Positions 14,274 through 15,253 of a stretch of DNA of 15,253 nucleotides are shown here, one piece after another (position 1 is the first letter of the stretch; each line of letters starts with the position of its first letter). The DNA comes from JBGYPP01 sp041838515 (GTDB taxonomy: Bacteria > Bacillota > Clostridia > Lachnospirales > Lachnospiraceae). The notes under the pieces are model-generated. The model searched no databases, was not told where the DNA came from, and saw only the letters and a program-made list of their open reading frames with translations. The stretch covers positions 1-15,253 of the forward strand of contig JBGYPP010000008.1 in NCBI GenBank assembly GCA_041838515.1, in the 5' to 3' direction. The position numbers were made by a program, and so were the translations under genes.

Positions 14274-15253
14274 TCCATGGTCCAATCCTCCCTGGGCAAC
14301 AGCAATATGCCGCCGTCCACCCTGGAGAGCTGCGCCGTCCATATGCCCTCCTCCAATGTCAGGGGCAGGGCCTCCAACTGGCCGTTGGCATCCAGTGTAA
14401 AGCCGGCCACATCCACCCCTTGCAAGGCCGGAGGCAACGCCCCCTGCACGGTCAGGATATGGGAGCCCAAATCATACAATTCCATATCTGTAGTCAATTC
14501 CATCAGCCGCAGGCGGTAATATGCGCCCTGGGGCATGGCCTCCACTATGACCCTATCCCAGGCCCCGGCGAAATCCTCCGCCTGCCCGGCCTCCACCGAA
14601 AGCGCATAATCCTCGGCCAGACCCTCCATAGAGGCCTGTATGCCGCTTAGTCCGCTGACCAGCACCCTGCCCTGCCGTCCGCTGGGCGAGAGGGCCGGCA
14701 GCCTGTACTGCCTATTGTCCAACAAAAGGCTGGCCTCCTCCGCGCTCTGACGGGGCAGGCTGCCCAGGTATTGCAGATTTACCCCGGAGTCAAAGGCGCC
14801 CACTCCCAGAAAATGCAGGCTGGCCGGCAGCTCCATCTCTGTCAGTCCGGTGGAGGCAAAGGCCCGGTCACGGATGATGGAGATGCGGGAGGGCAGGCTT
14901 AGCTGGGTCAAATTTGCACAGCCCAAAAAAGCCTCCTCGCTGATAATCTCCAGGCTCTCCGGCAGCACAATCGAGGTAAGGGCCTCCCGGCCGGCGAAAC
15001 ACTCCGGCCCTATGAGCCGCACTCCCTCCGGCACGGACACCTCCGCAGCCTCTCCCTTATAAGCCACCAGCACATCCCCGGATATCAGGAAATCCCCCTC
15101 TCCCCTTTGGAGGAAGTCTTCCACCCAAAGGCTCTTGTCAAAGGCCTTTGGCCCCAGATAGACCAGAGAGGAGGGCAGGACGGGGGCTGCCAGGGATCGG
15201 CAGGCATAAAAAGCGCCCGGGCCTATGCTCTCCAAGCCCTGGGGAAGAACCAC
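14249..15253 (-). CDS. BspA-type leucine-rich repeat protein, 5' end outside window
   Basis: This is the C-terminal 334 residues of a longer protein; the frame stays open to the window end, so the first visible codon (GTG) is not the real start. Residues 1-160 hold about five LRR_5 repeats of 22-24 residues with the pattern I..-AF..C..L....LP.SL. Examples are LESIGPGAFYACRSL and LEIISEEAFLGCANL. An insertion (DFLISGDVLVAYKG) between repeats is typical of the BspA-like group, which is usually cell-surface exposed. Residues 165-334 are not LRR; I do not recognise a domain there, and there is no LPXTG motif or terminal membrane helix. Anchoring, if any, would be in the missing N-terminal part. 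It precedes and overlaps the GntR gene and may share its transcript. Confidence 0.82.
   Translation of the reverse strand: MVLPQGLESIGPGAFYACRSLAAPVLPSSLVYLGPKAFDKSLWVEDFLQRGEGDFLISGDVLVAYKGEAAEVSVPEGVRLIGPECFAGREALTSIVLPESLEIISEEAFLGCANLTQLSLPSRISIIRDRAFASTGLTEMELPASLHFLGVGAFDSGVNLQYLGSLPRQSAEEASLLLDNRQYRLPALSPSGRQGRVLVSGLSGIQASMEGLAEDYALSVEAGQAEDFAGAWDRVIVEAMPQGAYYRLRLMELTTDMELYDLGSHILTVQGALPPALQGVDVAGFTLDANGQLEALPLTLEEGIWTAQLSRVDGGILLLPREDWTMEWQRSADS

Overview
The window looks like a chromosomal piece of an anaerobic, moderately GC-rich member of the Bacillota (Clostridia-type). The grounds are a Rex redox repressor, a Trep_Strep-family ECF transporter, a Gram-positive-type DNA/RNA non-specific endonuclease, a YdiF-like ABC-F protein, a BspA-type leucine-rich repeat protein, strong GGAGG ribosome sites, and tRNA genes without encoded CCA. 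No genus can be assigned. Genes are dense, and all but one of the protein genes are on the minus strand. No phage, insertion sequence, CRISPR array or rRNA is visible.

Left part (1-1953): rex (minus) and a DHH/DHHA1 phosphoesterase gene (plus) are divergent. Two near-consensus sigma-A promoters stand back to back between them, and the phosphoesterase gene ends in a textbook terminator. Next (1954-2515) is a long hairpin followed by a tandem array of about 113-bp units. Each unit carries the last codons and the 3' untranslated hairpin of the transporter gene that follows.

Middle (2443-8742): one tightly packed minus-strand operon in the order EcfT, fused EcfA-A', Trep_Strep S component, and two half-size ABC exporter-fold subunits. 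Start and stop codons overlap at three of the four junctions. A TTGACA-17-TATACT promoter drives it, and a perfect 14-bp palindrome covers the expected transcription start. The composition resembles iron-siderophore or haem uptake modules (an ECF transporter plus a YbtPQ/IrtAB-like pair), so regulated metal-chelate import is the leading hypothesis. The substrate cannot be read from sequence.

Right part: a membrane-anchored non-specific nuclease and an ABC-F ATPase form a pair (8768-11497) ended by a strong terminator. Upstream are five minus-strand tRNAs (Pro-TGG, then Arg-TCT, His-GTG, Gln-TTG, Lys-TTT), with a consensus promoter between Pro and Arg. The right edge (12270-15253) holds a BspA-type LRR protein (cut by the window end), an FCD-type GntR regulator overlapping it, and an NADP-dependent, eukaryotic-type isocitrate dehydrogenase. 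A perfect AT-rich inverted repeat lies in the 36-bp gap before icd.
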